Below are positions 33,857 to 47,369 of a DNA stretch of 64,000 nucleotides, one piece after another. Numbering within the stretch: position 1 is the stretch's first letter; each line of letters starts with the position of its first letter. The position numbers and the translations under genes are program-made. Under the pieces are notes generated by a model. The model was given only the letters and a program-made list of their open reading frames with translations. It did no database searches and was not told the DNA's origin. Origin of the DNA: Fratercula arctica (lineage: Eukaryota > Chordata > Aves > Charadriiformes > Alcidae); contig CANTUZ010000001.1 in the NCBI GenBank assembly GCA_947846985.1, forward strand, positions 7,488,004 through 7,552,003, in the 5' to 3' direction.

Positions 33857-36644
33857 AATGGTCAGATAGGAATTAGGGCTTCTCCCCTCAAAAAGGTGGC
33901 GCGATCACTAGCCCAACTGAAGTGCATCTACACTAATGCACACGGCGTGGGCAACAAACAGGAGGAGATGGAAGCCATTGTGCAGCAGGAAAACTATGAT
34001 GTAGTTGCCATCATGGAAACATGGTGGGATGATACGCACAACTGGAGAGCTGCCATGGATGGCTACAAACTGTTTAGAGGGATAGGTGAGGAAAGAGAGG
34101 CAGTGGGGTAGCTCTGTTTGTTAGGGAGTGTTTTAATTGTTTAGAGCTTAATGACGGTGATGATAGGGTTGAGTGTTTATTGGTAAGAATCAGGGGGAAG
34201 GCCAACAAGGCAGATATCATGGGGGGAGTCTGTTATAGACCACCCAACCAGGATGAAGAGTCAGAAAAAATATTCTATAAGCAGGTGGGAGAAGTCTCAC
34301 AATTGCTAATATTTGTTCTCGTGGAGGACTTCAACTTCGCAGACATCTGCTGGACATACAATGCAGCTGAAAGGGAACAGTCTAGGAGGTTCCTGGAGTG
34401 TGTTGAAGATAAATTCCTGACACAGCTGGTGAGGGAGCCAGCTAGGGAAGATGCCTTGCTGGACCTGTTGTTTGTGAACAGAGAAGGACTTGTAAGTGAT
34501 GTGAAGGTTGGAGGCTGTCTTGGGCATAGTGATCATGAAATGACAGAGTTTTCGATTCTTGGAAGAGTAAAGAGGGGGGACAGCAGAACTGCCACCTTGG
34601 ACTTCTGGAGGGTGGACTTTCGTCTTTTCAGGAGCCTGGTCGACAGAATCCCTTGGGAGGCAGTCCTGAAGGGCAAAGGAGTCCAGGAAGGCTGGACATC
34701 CTTCAAGAAGGAAATCTTAAAGGCACAGGAGCAGGCCATCCCCATGTGCTGAAAGATGAACCATCGAGGAAGAAGACTGGCCTGGAAGCTTTGGCTGGAA
34801 CTCAGTGGAAAGAAAGAGCGTTTATGACCTTTGAAAGAAGGGGTAGGTCACTCAGGAGGACTACAGGATGTCATGAGTTTATGCAGGGAGAAAATTAGAA
34901 GGGCCAAAGCCTAAATTAATTTGTTTACAGCTGTAAAAGACAATAAAATACGGTAGCAACAAAAGGAGGGCTATGGAGAATCTCCATCCCTTATTGGATG
35001 TGGGGGGAAACATAGTGACAAAGGATGAGGAAAAGGCTGAGGTACATAATACCTTCTTTGCCTCAGTCTTTAGCAGTAGGACCAGTTGTTCTCTGGGTAC
35101 CCAGCCCCCTAAGGTGGAAGACAGGGACGGGGGGCAAAACGAAGCCCCCATAATCCAAGGGGAAATGGTTAGTGAGCTGCTACACCACTTAGATGCACAC
35201 AAGTCTATGGGGCCTGATGAGATCCACCCAAGGGTACTGAGGGAGCTGCCAGAAGTGCTCACTAAGCCACTTTCCACCATTTATCAGCAGTCCTGGCTAA
35301 CTGGGGAGGTCCCAGTTAACTGGAAGTTAGCAAATGTGACACCCATCCACAAGAAGGACTGGAAGGAGGATCAGGGGAACTACAGGCCTGTCAGTCTGAC
35401 CTCAGTGCTGGGGAAGGCTATGGAGCAGATCGTCTTGAGTACCATCACATGTCATGTACAGGACAACCAGGTGATCAGGCCCAGTCAGCATGGGTTCATG
35501 AAAGGCAGGTCATGCTTGACTAACCTGATCTCCTTCTACAACAAGGCGACCTGCTTAGTGGATGAGGAAAAGGCTGTGGATGTTGTCTACCTAGACTTGA
35601 GTACCTTTGACACTATTTCCTGCAGCATTCACCTGGAGAAACTGGCTGCCCATGGCTTGGATGGTCATACTCTTCACTGGATAAAAAACTGGCTGGATGG
35701 CTGCGCCCAAATTGTGGTGGTGAATGGAGTTAAGTCCAGTGGGGGCCGGTCACAAGTGGGTTCGCCAGGGCTCAGTACTGGGGCCAGTTCTCTTTAATAA
35801 CAGGCTCAATGATCTGGATGAGGGGATGGAGTGCACCCTCAGTGAGTTTGCAGATGACACCAAGTTGGACAGGAGTGTTGATCTGCTTGAGGGTAGGAAG
35901 GCTCTACAGAGGGATCTGGACAGGCTGGATCAAGGGGCTGAGGCCAATGGTATGAGGTTCAACAAGGCCAAGTGCTGGGTCCTGCACTTGGGTCACAACA
36001 ACAACCCCATGCAGCGCTACAGGCTTGGGGCAGAGTGGCTGGAAAGGTGCCCAGTGGAAAAGGACCTGGGGGTGTTGGTCAACAGACAGCTGAATATGAG
36101 CCAGCAGTGTGCCCAGGTGGCCAAGAAGGCCAACAGCATTCTGGCTTGTATCAGGAATAGTGTGGCCAGCAGGAGGAGGGAAGTGATGGTGCCTCTGTAC
36201 TGGGCACTGGTGAGGCTGCACCTTGAGTACTGTGTCCAGTTTTGGGCCCCTTACTACGAGAAAGACATTGAGGTGCTGGAGCGTGTCCAAAGAAGGGCAA
36301 CGGAGCTGATGAAGGGTCTAGAGAACAAGTCTTATGAGGAGCGTCTGAAGAAACTGGGGTTGTTTAGCCTGGAGAAAAGGAGGCTGAGGGGAGACGTTAT
36401 TGCTCTCTCCAACTACCTAAAAGGAGGTTGTAGAGAGGTGGGAGTTGGTCTCTTCTCCCAAGTAACGAGTGATAGGACAAGAGCAAATGGCCTCAAGTTA
36501 CACCAGGGGAGGTTTAGGTTGAATAATAGGAAAAATTTCTTCACTGAAAGGGTTATCAAGCATTGGACCAGGCTGCCTAAGGAAGTGGTGGAGTCACCAT
36601 CCCTGGAGGTATTTAAGAGATGTGTAGATGTGGACATGGTTTAG
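33857..36644 (+). pseudogene. CR1 ORF2 (endonuclease plus reverse transcriptase), many frameshifts
   Basis: The readable pieces lie in three frames. 33857-34111 and 34180-34752 form the APE-type endonuclease: IYTNAHGVGNK (about 33929), IMETWWDD (about 34010), GVCYRPPNQDEE (about 34222), VEDFNFADICW, where the family has GDFN (about 34322), and GHSDHEMTEF (about 34522). A damaged linker follows at 34753-34972. RT is in 34973-35797 ([45 protein letters not shown]). An indel in GVPQG near 35755-35765 shifts the frame to that of 35724-36644, where SEFADDTKL keeps an intact FADD box (about 35845). The block A motif has lost one residue (LSTFDT for LSKAFDT). C-terminal blocks are KRWRLRGD-like and end at VDVDMV. 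No single protein could be made. Confidence 0.92.
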
Positions 36645-36729
36645 TGGTGGACTTGGCAGTGCTAGGTTAATGGTTGTACTTCATGATCTTAAAGGTCTTT
36701 TCCAACCTAAACGAAGCTATGATTCTATG

Positions 36730-39700
36730 CTGTCACTGCAACAGCAATCCAAGGCACTTTAAGTCAAATATTTTCAGGCAAATTCTGTTTCATTATAGTA
36801 TAATAGTCTGTTGTGTGTCCCTGAGGATTTTCGCCCAAACATTTCATCTAAATGAATTGTAGGCAGTATAGGATGATCCTGTGATACTGACCATTAATTC
36901 TAAATATATTTGATTGTTACCTGGGCTAGTTATGCATCCTTGGTTTTTATCTTGGTCTTTTCTGAATCCAGAGCCTTTTTACCATTCTTCAGGTGTATTG
37001 ATCTTCAATCATGCAGGAAGCATGCCCAATTTGTTCTTCCTGAGCTAACACAATGTGTCAGTTGTGCAGACCACTCTTCCTCATTCCTGTTTGTAGATCA
37101 GTTTGTCCTCTCGGATACGATTTGGTGTCCTACTGTTATTTTAAATGTTTTCACCTCTGTCCTTAATCCTTTACCTGCAGTCACCCTTCCTGACTTTCAA
37201 ACTAGACAGCAGTCCTTCAGTTTGACATTTTGGCAACTCATCAGCCAAATCATCTCACCTGGAGAAAAGGAGGATAAGTACTTAGAAGGATATACTGGCA
37301 TGACTATTCTGTGGTAGTTAAACCAGCCGTTCCCCATGCAATTTACATGGAACCAAACTATATTCGAGGAAGGCAATAGTTAACTGCGTATGAAACGCAT
37401 GAAAAAAATCTGTAGGTGGACTGCAGTCAATATATTCTTTCTGCGTGTAATTCAGTTATTATTTGCAGGATGGAAGTGGTACTGTTCGCCTGCAAAAATT
37501 AGGAAAGGATGATAAAAAATTGATATATTTTCAACTTGTGTAAAGTATAGCGTATCTTTAGTCTTTATGACATTGAAAACTCCCACTATTCTACGTGGTG
37601 CAGTGGTGCTTGGCCAGTATTGCTTAATCATTCTAATGTTAATGAGGCTGTTGAGACTAAAGATTTTATACTGGTGTTTTGGCTTCACTACACTAGTCTA
37701 TCAATGCGTAATGATATTTTAAAGCCTTATACAAACCTAGAACAGATGCATTAAAAACATCATGTCATTAAATCACCAAATCAGGGTGCAATTAAGATTC
37801 CGTTGTTTCAGTTTTTATAAAACAGCAACCCGCCACTTTAGTGCACTATAGCAAATCCAAAGCAGCAAAGTCACTCAGGTCTGTATTCGGGCAGCAACGG
37901 GTAGCAGCAGTCTGGGATGTAACTATTGTAATATTTAACTTTAACAGAGTGCTTGAGGACACTGGCCATGCAGAGTCATTGGAGTCAGTGGAGGCATGTA
38001 ATTGCCTCTGAGAGTTTCTCCTGTAGAAACTTATCTCGAATGTCATCCCCGCCTCCTGGCTTCTGCTTACCAAGTATGTAAGAAGCCAAGTTTGGTGGCC
38101 TTGAAACCACGTCTCTTGATCTTAGATGCCACAACAGTGTCTAAGTAAGCAATCTGAGTATGGCTATTGAAGACCATATTCCAGCCTAGTCCGGCCTTTT
38201 CCTCGTGTGGAAAAGCAGAAGGGGATTATAGTCCTTCATGTGGAAAAATGTACCCCTCCCTTGCCGTGGGGGATGTGTCATGTGGTGGCATACTGGGAGG
38301 AGAGCTGAGCCATCCCTCTGGCTGAGGGATCTGCTGCTCGATAGTCACTCAGAGCTGTCGAGACCCTCTACAGGAGTTTTATTTCTTCAGAATCTGATTT
38401 CTAGGTTCGTGCTGTGTGAGACAATACTACAGCAAAATAACAAGAACCTTTTAAGTGGTTATTTATCAAAGGGGCAAACAATGCTGCAGGGAAGGCTTAA
38501 GAGAGTAAATGCTGCCTTTCCATCCAGTGCTAGGAATGTGAGAACAGTTTTATGGTCCTTGCTGTTGAGCATGTCAGGTTTTTGTACCCATTCCTCCATT
38601 TCATTGTAATTTTGGAGCTGCTTTACCTATGCGAGTTAAATCTAAAGGTTACGGATGATATTTAGAATTAAGTGTCTGCCCATGTGCTCTGAAGGTCCTC
38701 AGATTATTTTGGATTTTTTCTAAAACAATTAAGCTCAGAATATTTTATAAATATTGAAGTGTACGCAAGGCAATTTAGACTGGTAGGCAAATAGATACCT
38801 TAAATACTCATTACTTTGGTAAGCATTAAATATTCGCAAACCCGGGGCAATAAGGGGAAAGAGATGAAAGCCGAGGACATAACAGGAGCTCTTCGATAAC
38901 CGTCTCAGCCAGGCAGCTGGTCTGGAAGAACATTTGCACTTGCCTCCTCTCTTGAACACCAACCCACAGGGTCAGAGCAAAGCATTGTGTGTGTCAAGGG
39001 CTGCCCCAACACACTGTTGGTGACGCATCTCGCTGGATAGGAGACGGAGTGAAAGATGTAACCGTTGTCTCACTGGGGGAGAGGAAGAGATGGAGAGAGA
39101 GGGGGTGGAGAATGGGAGAATAAAGTGGCTGATTCCCTTTGTGCAAACTGGATGGTGTGAAAGGCAGACAAAGAAGAAAGCACGGCTCTAAAAGTTTGTT
39201 GTTCTCTGGCTGGCTCTTAAAAGATGTAGTTATTTTTTTTTATAAACCCATAGTGAACATTGTTGTGTGAAATATAATTTGGTGCATTCTGCCTGCTTAC
39301 TGCATTATTCTGTGTTCTATTGGAGGATATGACATTTTGCTTCACACTTCACTGAACTGCACGATGCAGGAAGGAAAATAGAATTAAAGACATGGCCAAA
39401 CCCATGAGAGTCTAGACTTCAATAATTTTAAGATTGTCTATAAAGTAAAATACGTTCTTGATAATTCAGATTAGGGAACATGATCTGACCCCGCTAAATA
39501 TGTATTTTTGTGAAATGAGGTATAGCAGAGCACAGAGGCAACCTGAGGTATGCAGCACAGTTCACAGATCCTCCACTGACTGATTGTTCTCTCTTCATTT
39601 GCATGGCTTGATTTTGTATTGGTCTTTTTTTTCCTTTTTTCCCCCCCAAGCAAACACACTTTACTTGCTAACAGGATACCAGCTGCTGTTCTAATTTCAC

Positions 39701-42700
39701 ATTGAGTCCCTGTCCCAGTTTCGCATTTATGATATGCTAATATAAACTTAGCTATGCTTCTCCACTGCACTTGAAGTGGAAAGAAATCTCGTTCGTTTTT
39801 ATTGGGTTACATGATATTATGGTCCTGCGGCCTCATACTACCGTGAACATATATCAGAATGTTGTATTTTCTACTGGATTTAAGAGATAATTGACAGTGA
39901 TAAATCTCTTGTTGCATGTATTTCTCTTTCAAATAGCTATTTTGTTTCGTTCTGAAGTGTTTACCAGAGATGAGGAAAACAACCTGTCATATTGATCTCT
40001 AATGTATATGATTACATGAATATACTTTACTTTCCTTAATTGGCACTTTGTAGATCTGTTAGATTTCATGTGTCACTACAAAATGAATAATCACAACTTA
40101 AAGGCATACCAAAATCATTAAAGTCAGAGGAAAGAATCACCAGTGTCAATGATTTGGCTTTAGCCCGTCCTGTCAAATCTTCATTTTGTGATGCAAGTCT
40201 ACGTAGGAAGGTGGGAAAATATGTAAGACACTTTCACTTAATGCCCTTTTGATACGCCTCCTACATCTATTCCCAACTTACAAACTATGGCAGAGAAGAG
40301 GAAAAGTGTAAGAGCCATGAAGTCTGGATTTAAGTCTGGTTTAGATTCTTCCCTACCTTCTGAAAATAAAATAAATGTTATTTATTACCCTTGAAAATAA
40401 ATCTTATTTATTTTTATGGCTATGAGACACTGACTGATAATAGTCGGAGTCAGGCAAGAATTCATAGGGTAAGTAAGAAATAGATGAGGTAGGGGGAAGG
40501 TGGATGCCCAGAGACACGTGGTCTGCAGTAGGGAGTGCTGCAAAATATCGTACCTAGTGGTTGCATGATGCAAGTAGGAGTAGGACTGGGGGGAAAGCAG
40601 GACTGTAAAGTTCTGCAGTGTGCACACTGGCATGACATTTGAGAATGGCCATCACCTTGGGAACAACTGAACAGAGGCGTGGGGGATTTGGCCATGTGTC
40701 ATCCTCCTCCATCTTTCTTACCATGCATCCAAAAAACGGTGCCAAGCGATGCTTGTTTGTCTCTGGCTGCCATGTGTACGTGACAGGCTGGTGGTGTTTG
40801 CCTGCAACATCCCAACCTGCTTTAGCAGGCGGCTTAATACCAAACTCAGACATAAGGGAGGTGGGAGAGGCTTTTGAAGAGCAGTTGTGAACTGTGAGCA
40901 GTCATCGAATAGGGGAGAACACCAGGCTTAGCTTTTGCTTTATTTTTTATATTTGGTTAGTAAAACCATTGTGAGGAAGGAGGCTGCGATGGCAAAACTG
41001 ATAAAAAGTGGGAGTTGAGGAAAGTAACACAGAAAGAGCTTTCTAATTGACAAATCTGTCAATGATATTATTAATATTTGATATGTAGCCTTTATGGGAA
41101 GTTGACAGTGTCTTGGAAGTAACAAATGTAATAAGAGGGACGTATGGTTGATACTTCAATGATCCATCATTTCGACGTGTTGCGGCAGTTGTGAAAATGT
41201 TATAACTTGTAAGGATGACACCGAGACCAGAAGGAATGTGTTAATTATGGGCTAGAAATGCGATTGCAAATTCAAAGAAATCTCTGGCTACAGTGTACAG
41301 GCAGCGCGCTACTCGCATTTCATATCTCAAAGCCCAGTCCCAGGGTGCAAAGAAGGGGATGACCTTAAGACATCACTTGCATGCCTAGATTAAATGCTGA
41401 TCCTGGAGCTGTATGGAATAAACAAATCAAGACAGAGGAAGACTACAGAGGTCTCAGTATGCACAAAGAAATCCTCAGGACAAGCTGAGGTGGGGGTAAA
41501 GCTAAAGCGATAGCAGAGCATCTGAGGAGAAACAAAAGTTTAAGACATCCATGCTTATTACGCATGTTTAATCATGCTCCAGGACTGCGTCTCACTTTGC
41601 TTTGCTTTTTTACTAGTGTGGACGTTTGTTTTTGAATTAGTGATCTAGAATCCTTTACATATAGGGAAACAGAAACTTTTTGTGCCTAGACAGACCTCTA
41701 AAACAGATCAAATGAAATATGTTCTAGAAATGCTTGTTTCTTTCACTGACCACAAATGGAGCTGACAGTGATCGGCTCTCCCACGTAGGCGAGACAAATT
41801 CAAGCCATTGTTTATAGTACTGTAATCAGGAAGTTAATTATTTGTTTTAGAAAATAAATGCTGCTTTATTTTATGCTCGTCTAATGTTTAAAGCAGTCTG
41901 AATTAAATCTGGCAGGCAGAGGGCACCCTGTCTTCTTGAAGGCAGCGCTCGAATAAATGAAGGCTGCATACCAAACCTTGGGCTGCTTAAACCCCAAACC
42001 TCATATTATTTGTTCTAAAGTTAGAATTCTCATAATTATATTGGACCTTGTGACCGAGAAATGAATTGTCTCATCGAACTGCATTCGAAATGGCAAGCCC
42101 AGAAAAGCAGAGCAGGACTTGTGATACTTGCCTCCTGCTGACCCGTGTAACTCAACTCAAGAACTGGTACTGTCAACAGCAAGAGAGAGGAGAGCCACTG
42201 CTGAGTGTCCCTCTGCCAAAGGGCAGGCTGCGAGGAGCAGGACCCATCTTATCTTAGAAATACAGGGTAAATTTATGATATCTGGTCTTTTTATTAAGAA
42301 TATTTTTTGTCACAGGACTCCTTAGGGCACAATATGCTCATGCTACTAGTTGGTTTGAGGCGGCTGCTGTGAGTTAGTAAAACTTATGGCACAGCTTTTG
42401 GAGGTGCATTTCACATTCACTTTTGTTTAAATGCTGTAGACGCTTTTGGTCTGGCACTCACTGAGGCCCAGTACGGTTTCTCATCGGTGCCTGTTTTGCC
42501 TTTGCTGAAAATTTCTCAATAAATGTAAGAGTGAATCTTGCTTTAATGCATATACAAAGACATCACTTGGTGGTTCAACGACAGCCCTAAGTGGTCATAC
42601 TGACTAGTCTGAATTTTCGTAAACTCTTGTAACGATTATTTCAGTGGTCATCTCCTCTCACAAGTTGACTTTGTCAGATTATTGTTACTGAACAAATTGA

Positions 42701-44088
42701 AGAAAACACAACTATGACAAAGTTCTATGGAGTCTGATATCTGATAGATGCACAGTACACACAGGACTCAGTTTCTCTTTAGCAAAGGGAATTGCAAGAT
42801 TATTTTACAATACCTTAGGTAGACAGTGGCGTAGAATACAATACATAAAAAAGAAGAGAAAAAAAAAGCAGCTGGTGAAAAGCCATTGGGAAAAAAATGA
42901 CAAGAAAACAACTGCAAGAAAATATGAGCTTCTGACATGAAATAATTGAGTCTTTCACAGAGTGAAACATAATCGCAGTTTTAACAAGTAACAAGAAGCT
43001 TAGAGCTTGAAGAGAAAGTATTTTATTTTCTAAGATAAAAAAAGCTTGTGACTTTTACTGAGTGGCTTGAATAAAAAAGTATTTTCACAGTTTTTTTTCT
43101 TTCTAATGAATACTTCTGCAGATCCTTCAGTGAGAAGCACCAGAGATTCTTATAGACTGTAATTCAGCCATGCCCATTCCCTTTGGAAAAGGATGATGGA
43201 ATTTATACACGTCAGACACATGAGAAATAAATGGGTTTGGGAGAGGCGTAGTAGAGATCATACAGTGCTTTATTTGCAGCTGTTGAAAACTTGCAGGAAA
43301 GTGAAAAGGGACTGGTAGAGGTCTAACTCTGCAGACACAGAAGTTTTGGTAAGCCAGGATGGAGTAGATCCTCCTGCCAAGGGAGAGAGATTCTGGAGCA
43401 GTGATCTGGCACTTGCTGATGTGCGTGGTTGAATCAAGCTGCTGTGGGACTTGCTTAAATTTTTAAACTTGGGCTGGAACAAGTTCTTGGTGACTTTCTG
43501 CGCTCACACGTGTGCGTTTGTTTTTAAGCTTCCTTTGGGTACTGGCTGCATTGGGAAAACAAAAATGTATCACTGTCCGTAGTCTCTTTCAAAGTCTCGA
43601 CCAGGCTAGACTCTCCAGCCAGAGGCATATTGGAGGATATCTGCATTTTACGTACCTGAAAATGAAGGACAAGACTTTTCAATAGAAGGATTAAAATGTG
43701 TCTTTGCTTGTGCCTTCCCACTTCTCAAGACAAGTAACCCGATCTCGTATTTGACCCAACTCTGTGTAATTCAAATCTGATTTTTACACCATCCACTTGA
43801 TTCTACCTTTGACGCATCGTCTTGTCCCTGTGGCAGAAAATGTGACTTGGTGTAAGTTTTCACCGGTCACGATAAGAACCAGAGCAGAAGCCTAGATCTG
43901 GTATTGCAGCAGACCTCCACCTGCAGGTAAACATGTGGTGAAAGTTTCCTAGCCAGGTTGAAGGTATTCCGTTTTTCCAGGTTTTCAGCTGACATCGGGA
44001 TCTGAGTGGCGCAGTGATAAACTTTCTTTGGAGGAACCTGTACATTGAGCTAGTCTGCAGTTGAGCATGGAAGACGTACAACTAATAA
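36730..44088. other. About 7.4 kb with no recognisable gene
   Basis: Unique sequence. The longest frame (36910-37317, 135 codons) starts 180 bp past a CR1 tail, has no recognisable domain and no supporting signals, and is not called. A purine-rich tract lies at 39071-39125. No CR1 tail, tRNA or other repeat family was recognised. Confidence 0.55.
39071..39125 (+). repeat. Purine-rich (GA)n-like tract
   Basis: GGGGGAGAGGAAGAGATGGA followed by GAGAGAGGGGGTGGAGAATGG: nearly all purine on the + strand, low complexity. Confidence 0.75.
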
Positions 44089-44338
44089 ATGGCCTCGAGA
44101 TGCACCAGGGGAGGTTTAGATTGGATAATAGGAAAAATTTCTTCACCAAAAGGGTTGTCAAGCATTGGGACAGGCCGCCCAGGGAAGCGGTTGAGTCACC
44201 ATCCCTGGGGGTATTTAAAAGGTGTGTAGTTGTGGTGCTGAGGGACATGGTTTAGTGGCAACTTGGCAGTGCTGGGTTAATGGCTGTACTTGATGATCTG
44301 AAAGGTCTTTTCCAAGCTCAATGATTCTGTGATTCTAT
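44089..44338 (+). mobile_element. CR1 LINE 3' fragment, 250 bp
   Basis: Encodes the last part of ORF2 ([20 protein letters not shown], then [14 protein letters not shown], stop at 44253-44255). It then has a 3' UTR matching that of the 36.7-kb copy (GGCAGTGCTGGGTTAATGGC, TGATGATCTGAAAGGTC, TTTTCCAAGCTC) and a tail ATTCTGTGATTCTA. The hairpin partner TCCAACC is mutated to TCCAAGC. The coding part is open and collinear, so the copy is moderately young but far too short to be active. Confidence 0.94.
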
Positions 44339-45877
44339 TTTTTATTTATTTTTTTTTTAAGGACCATGTATTCATTTTGAGCCTAAATAGTTTGCATCTG
44401 GAAAACATTGGTGAGATGAGTCAAGACCAGTGGTTTCAGAACTTTAAATTTGAGCTCATTTTTCCCTGGGAATCTGCTGATGTTTAGACATTTATACCAC
44501 TTACTTTCTTATGAGCTTTATGCTGCCACCCACAATCGTAGTGTCTAATCACAGATTTATATTGAAGTTGCAGCATGTCTTTATTGTATTTTAATAGGGG
44601 CAAAATAAATTCTGTACTTTATCAAATGCATCTGGCAAGTTTGCCAGAAATACCCAGCCACTGCATATTTACAGATCCTCAGATTATTGATTATTGCAAT
44701 GAAGAAATTTTTAAAAAAAAGTAAATATGGGAGCACATTCTCCCACCAAATGAACAAAAAACATTTGGGGTTGTCTGGCATCCTTTTTTTTCCAGAAAAC
44801 TGAGAACAAGACGGCTTGACGATTGTACTGTGACCAAATCCCTTGTACTGACCACTTCTGAACCTATATTTACACGTGTTCCTGTAAAGGAAAGGGCTGT
44901 CCGACCCAATTACACTGAAAGGAAAACACAAAAGCAGGAAATTTATTTTTGTTTTGAAACATTTTTCACCATCTATCATGCCTTCTTGCTTTCATCAGTA
45001 CCAACGTTAATCTGATTTTTTTCAGAAATGTTTCCTTTTACTTTAGAAATCAGTTTTTTCTCTATTAAAGTGGAAGACAAGACAGAAAAGATTCAGTTAT
45101 TTATATACATTTTTCATTCAAATTAAAATCTGTAGTTCAGTTGTTTAGCCTTGACATCCTCTAATCTCTGTTTCCACTTTAGCAGCCGAGTGCCTTCTAG
45201 TGTCGCGTATTTTGTGTTGCACTGTTGCATTCATCCCATTCATGTCCAGGATTGAATGGATCCAGCATGTGACTGAGGACAAGAAAATGTGAATGTAACC
45301 AGCAGCAGGGCTGCCACAGGGTGCTGGTAGGGAAGGGTATCTCCTAACACGCTTTTTCTCCCCCATCCAGTAATCCCTGATGGCTGATGAAGGTGGGATT
45401 TACAGGGTTTGGCCACTTCTTTCACTGTGCAGAGTCCAAAACACTTTTATTGCAGCTGGAAACAAGTAGCGCTCTAATGGTATAGGTTTCTAGGTTTTGG
45501 CAAGGAAAGATGAAATTACAAATGAATCGTGGAAACATTTTGTTGGATTTGCCTTTTCTTTCATTTTACTTAGCCTTTTATTCTAAATAGCTTTTGTTCA
45601 AAGTACTAGAGATGCTTGCTTAGTTGCTCAGTGTGGGCTCTGAGTGCCTCTGATGATTCCTTGGCTCCAAACTGTCCTCAGGAAGCTATTCAATAGCGAT
45701 TCACACGTGGAGGGCAGCCCTCATCTTCAGCTAATTTGAATGTGAAAACAGATTCCAGGTATTTTACCTCGTATTTATTTATTTCAGTAGACATCTCATG
45801 CTCTTCCTTTGTATTTTATTCTTAGGCCTCTCTTCATCAGTTCACCCACTTTCTCATCAGGCTCACACCTCTTCACG

Positions 45878-45915
<38 letters not shown>

Positions 45916-46977
45916 CAACACACACTGGCAAACGCACGTAATGCATGGCTGTTACACAATTGCTTTCTAAAGCATAGACTCGGGATCAGACTCTCCTGCT
46001 CGCATTCAGACCTTCCCACTGCAGAAAATCAGGTTCAATGAAACAGTATTTCTTCTTTCAAACAGACATTATTAGTAAGCTTCTTGGCATAACAAGATTG
46101 AGACCTTAAGACTCTGTGTCCTTATCAGAATAATTAGCTAAAGTTAATCTTGCATCTCCTGTGCTGCCTTGTTACCCCTATGTGTGTATTCAGTCAACAC
46201 GGAAAGCAATTCATTATTCCCATCTTCCCTCTGGCATCCGTTGACATTCTGACGTTAGATACAGGAGTTGGTGACAACTGCTCTGTCACTGCTTTTAATC
46301 CCCAATTAGGTGAACGGAGCTACCAGCCTACTGACCATGTGTCAGAGACCAGCCGGTTAATAAGTAGGTGGGGGAAGAGTCGCAAATTCAATGTAACACG
46401 ATGGGTCTGGCAGTTGGTATTAAAAATATCATTTTAAACTGAGTAATTCGGTATTTGCCAAAATGTTTTCCATTGTTCAGAAGCTTTCTGTAGGCCCCCA
46501 CATAACCACGCAAGTTCTGAGTTTTACAAAAACATTGCAGCAGCGGCGTAGTTTGGAACAACTGCGCCAATTATCTTCCCTCTCTCTTGAGGGATACAGA
46601 AAAAAGACAACCGTGATTCCTGAGACTTCTCAAGGGGTAATATTCTTGAATCACTTCTTTAAATGAGCATTTTGTTACGGGTTGCAGAATTAGGAGGAGA
46701 AAAACACCCCTTTTGTAAAAAAGTAGGAAAGGTAAAAGTCTGCTAGAATGCTGACAAAATGTTTTCTCCGTTTTTTGACTAGAAGCTTAATTGCATTGTT
46801 TGCACTCCCTGGGAAATGTCTTATCTTGCCGAGTGAGACATCTGACATGCAGTTTGCTGCCCCCCTTTTATACACACGGCCCTTCCACAGGATCTCGATG
46901 CCTCAAAGGCAAGGTAGAGAGAAGCCCTTCCACTTCGCCATGGATCTAGTGCCATTCTAGTGACAGAGGTTGTAGTT
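44339..46977. other. No gene recognised
   Basis: Unique, AT-rich sequence holding the (CA)16 microsatellite at 45880. Short frames have no recognisable domains. Confidence 0.55.
45880..45911. repeat. (AC)16 microsatellite
   Basis: Thirty-two bases of uninterrupted AC dinucleotide, followed by interrupted CA units (CGCACCAACACACAC) to about 45926. It is the longest dinucleotide array in the window and likely to vary in length between individuals. Confidence 0.97.
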
Positions 46978-47070
46978 TTTGGTTTTTGTTTTTTTTTTTT
47001 GTGTGTGTGTGGTTGGACTCGATGATCTCAAAGGTCCTTTCCAACCATGAAGATTCCATGATTCTATGAT
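46978..47070 (+). mobile_element. CR1 LINE 3' stub with poly-T and (GT)5
   Basis: The terminal CR1 UTR GGTTGGACTCGATGATCTCA, then AAGGTCCTTTCCAACCATGA, and a tail GATTCCATGATTCTATGA (to about 47070). It is preceded by T-rich sequence and (GT)5 at 47001-47010. The minus-strand copy at 32959-33221 also has GT repeats in the same position before GGTTGGA, so the GT run is taken as part of this subfamily's UTR. The left boundary within the T-run is uncertain. Confidence 0.88.
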
Positions 47071-47354
47071 CTCTCTGTGGTTCATGGCTTCCTGCGGTGT
47101 CTCAGTCTAACGTTGAGCCAACATTTTCTTTGATTTCTAGCTGATTTAAAGACAACGGATATTAGGGTCTTCGGTTTGCATAGGCGCTGTTAAAAAATAT
47201 ATGGAATCATTTTCATTAAGAAAGCAACCTCTCTGCAAGATGCTGGATTTCTTAAAATGCTCAGTGGGACTTAATAGATAAACTGGGTACTGGGCTTGTC
47301 AGGGAGGCTCTTTAATTTTATGTAGAGGATGAATTGCATGGGAAACTATTATTT

Positions 47355-47369
47355 TATATATATATATAT
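47355..47369. repeat. Short (TA)n tract
   Basis: Fifteen bases of alternating TA within AT-rich DNA. Confidence 0.85.

Larger units (their letters stand above)
32868..36729 (+). mobile_element. CR1 LINE, longest copy: ORF1 esterase, endonuclease, RT and 3' end
   Basis: Spans 3.86 kb including a 263-bp inserted CR1 (32959-33221), so about 3.6 kb of its own sequence. In order it has the second half of ORF1 (an SGNH-type esterase), a linker with AAAGGGGGAAAAGGATCC and AAACCAGGCTCGCT, ORF2 endonuclease (33857-34560), reverse transcriptase (34973-36644), and a 3' UTR with GATCTTAAAGGTC, TTTTCCAACC and one tail unit GATTCTATG. A full-length CR1 is about 4.5 kb, so the promoter and the ORF1 N-terminus are missing or unrecognisable. 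Many indels and stops make it inactive. The ORF2 C-terminus and UTR resemble the 44089 copy. Confidence 0.93.

Noticed and set aside
36910..37317. 135-codon frame just downstream of the large CR1
   Set aside because: No domain, no codon or signal evidence, and it lies outside the element; probably chance.
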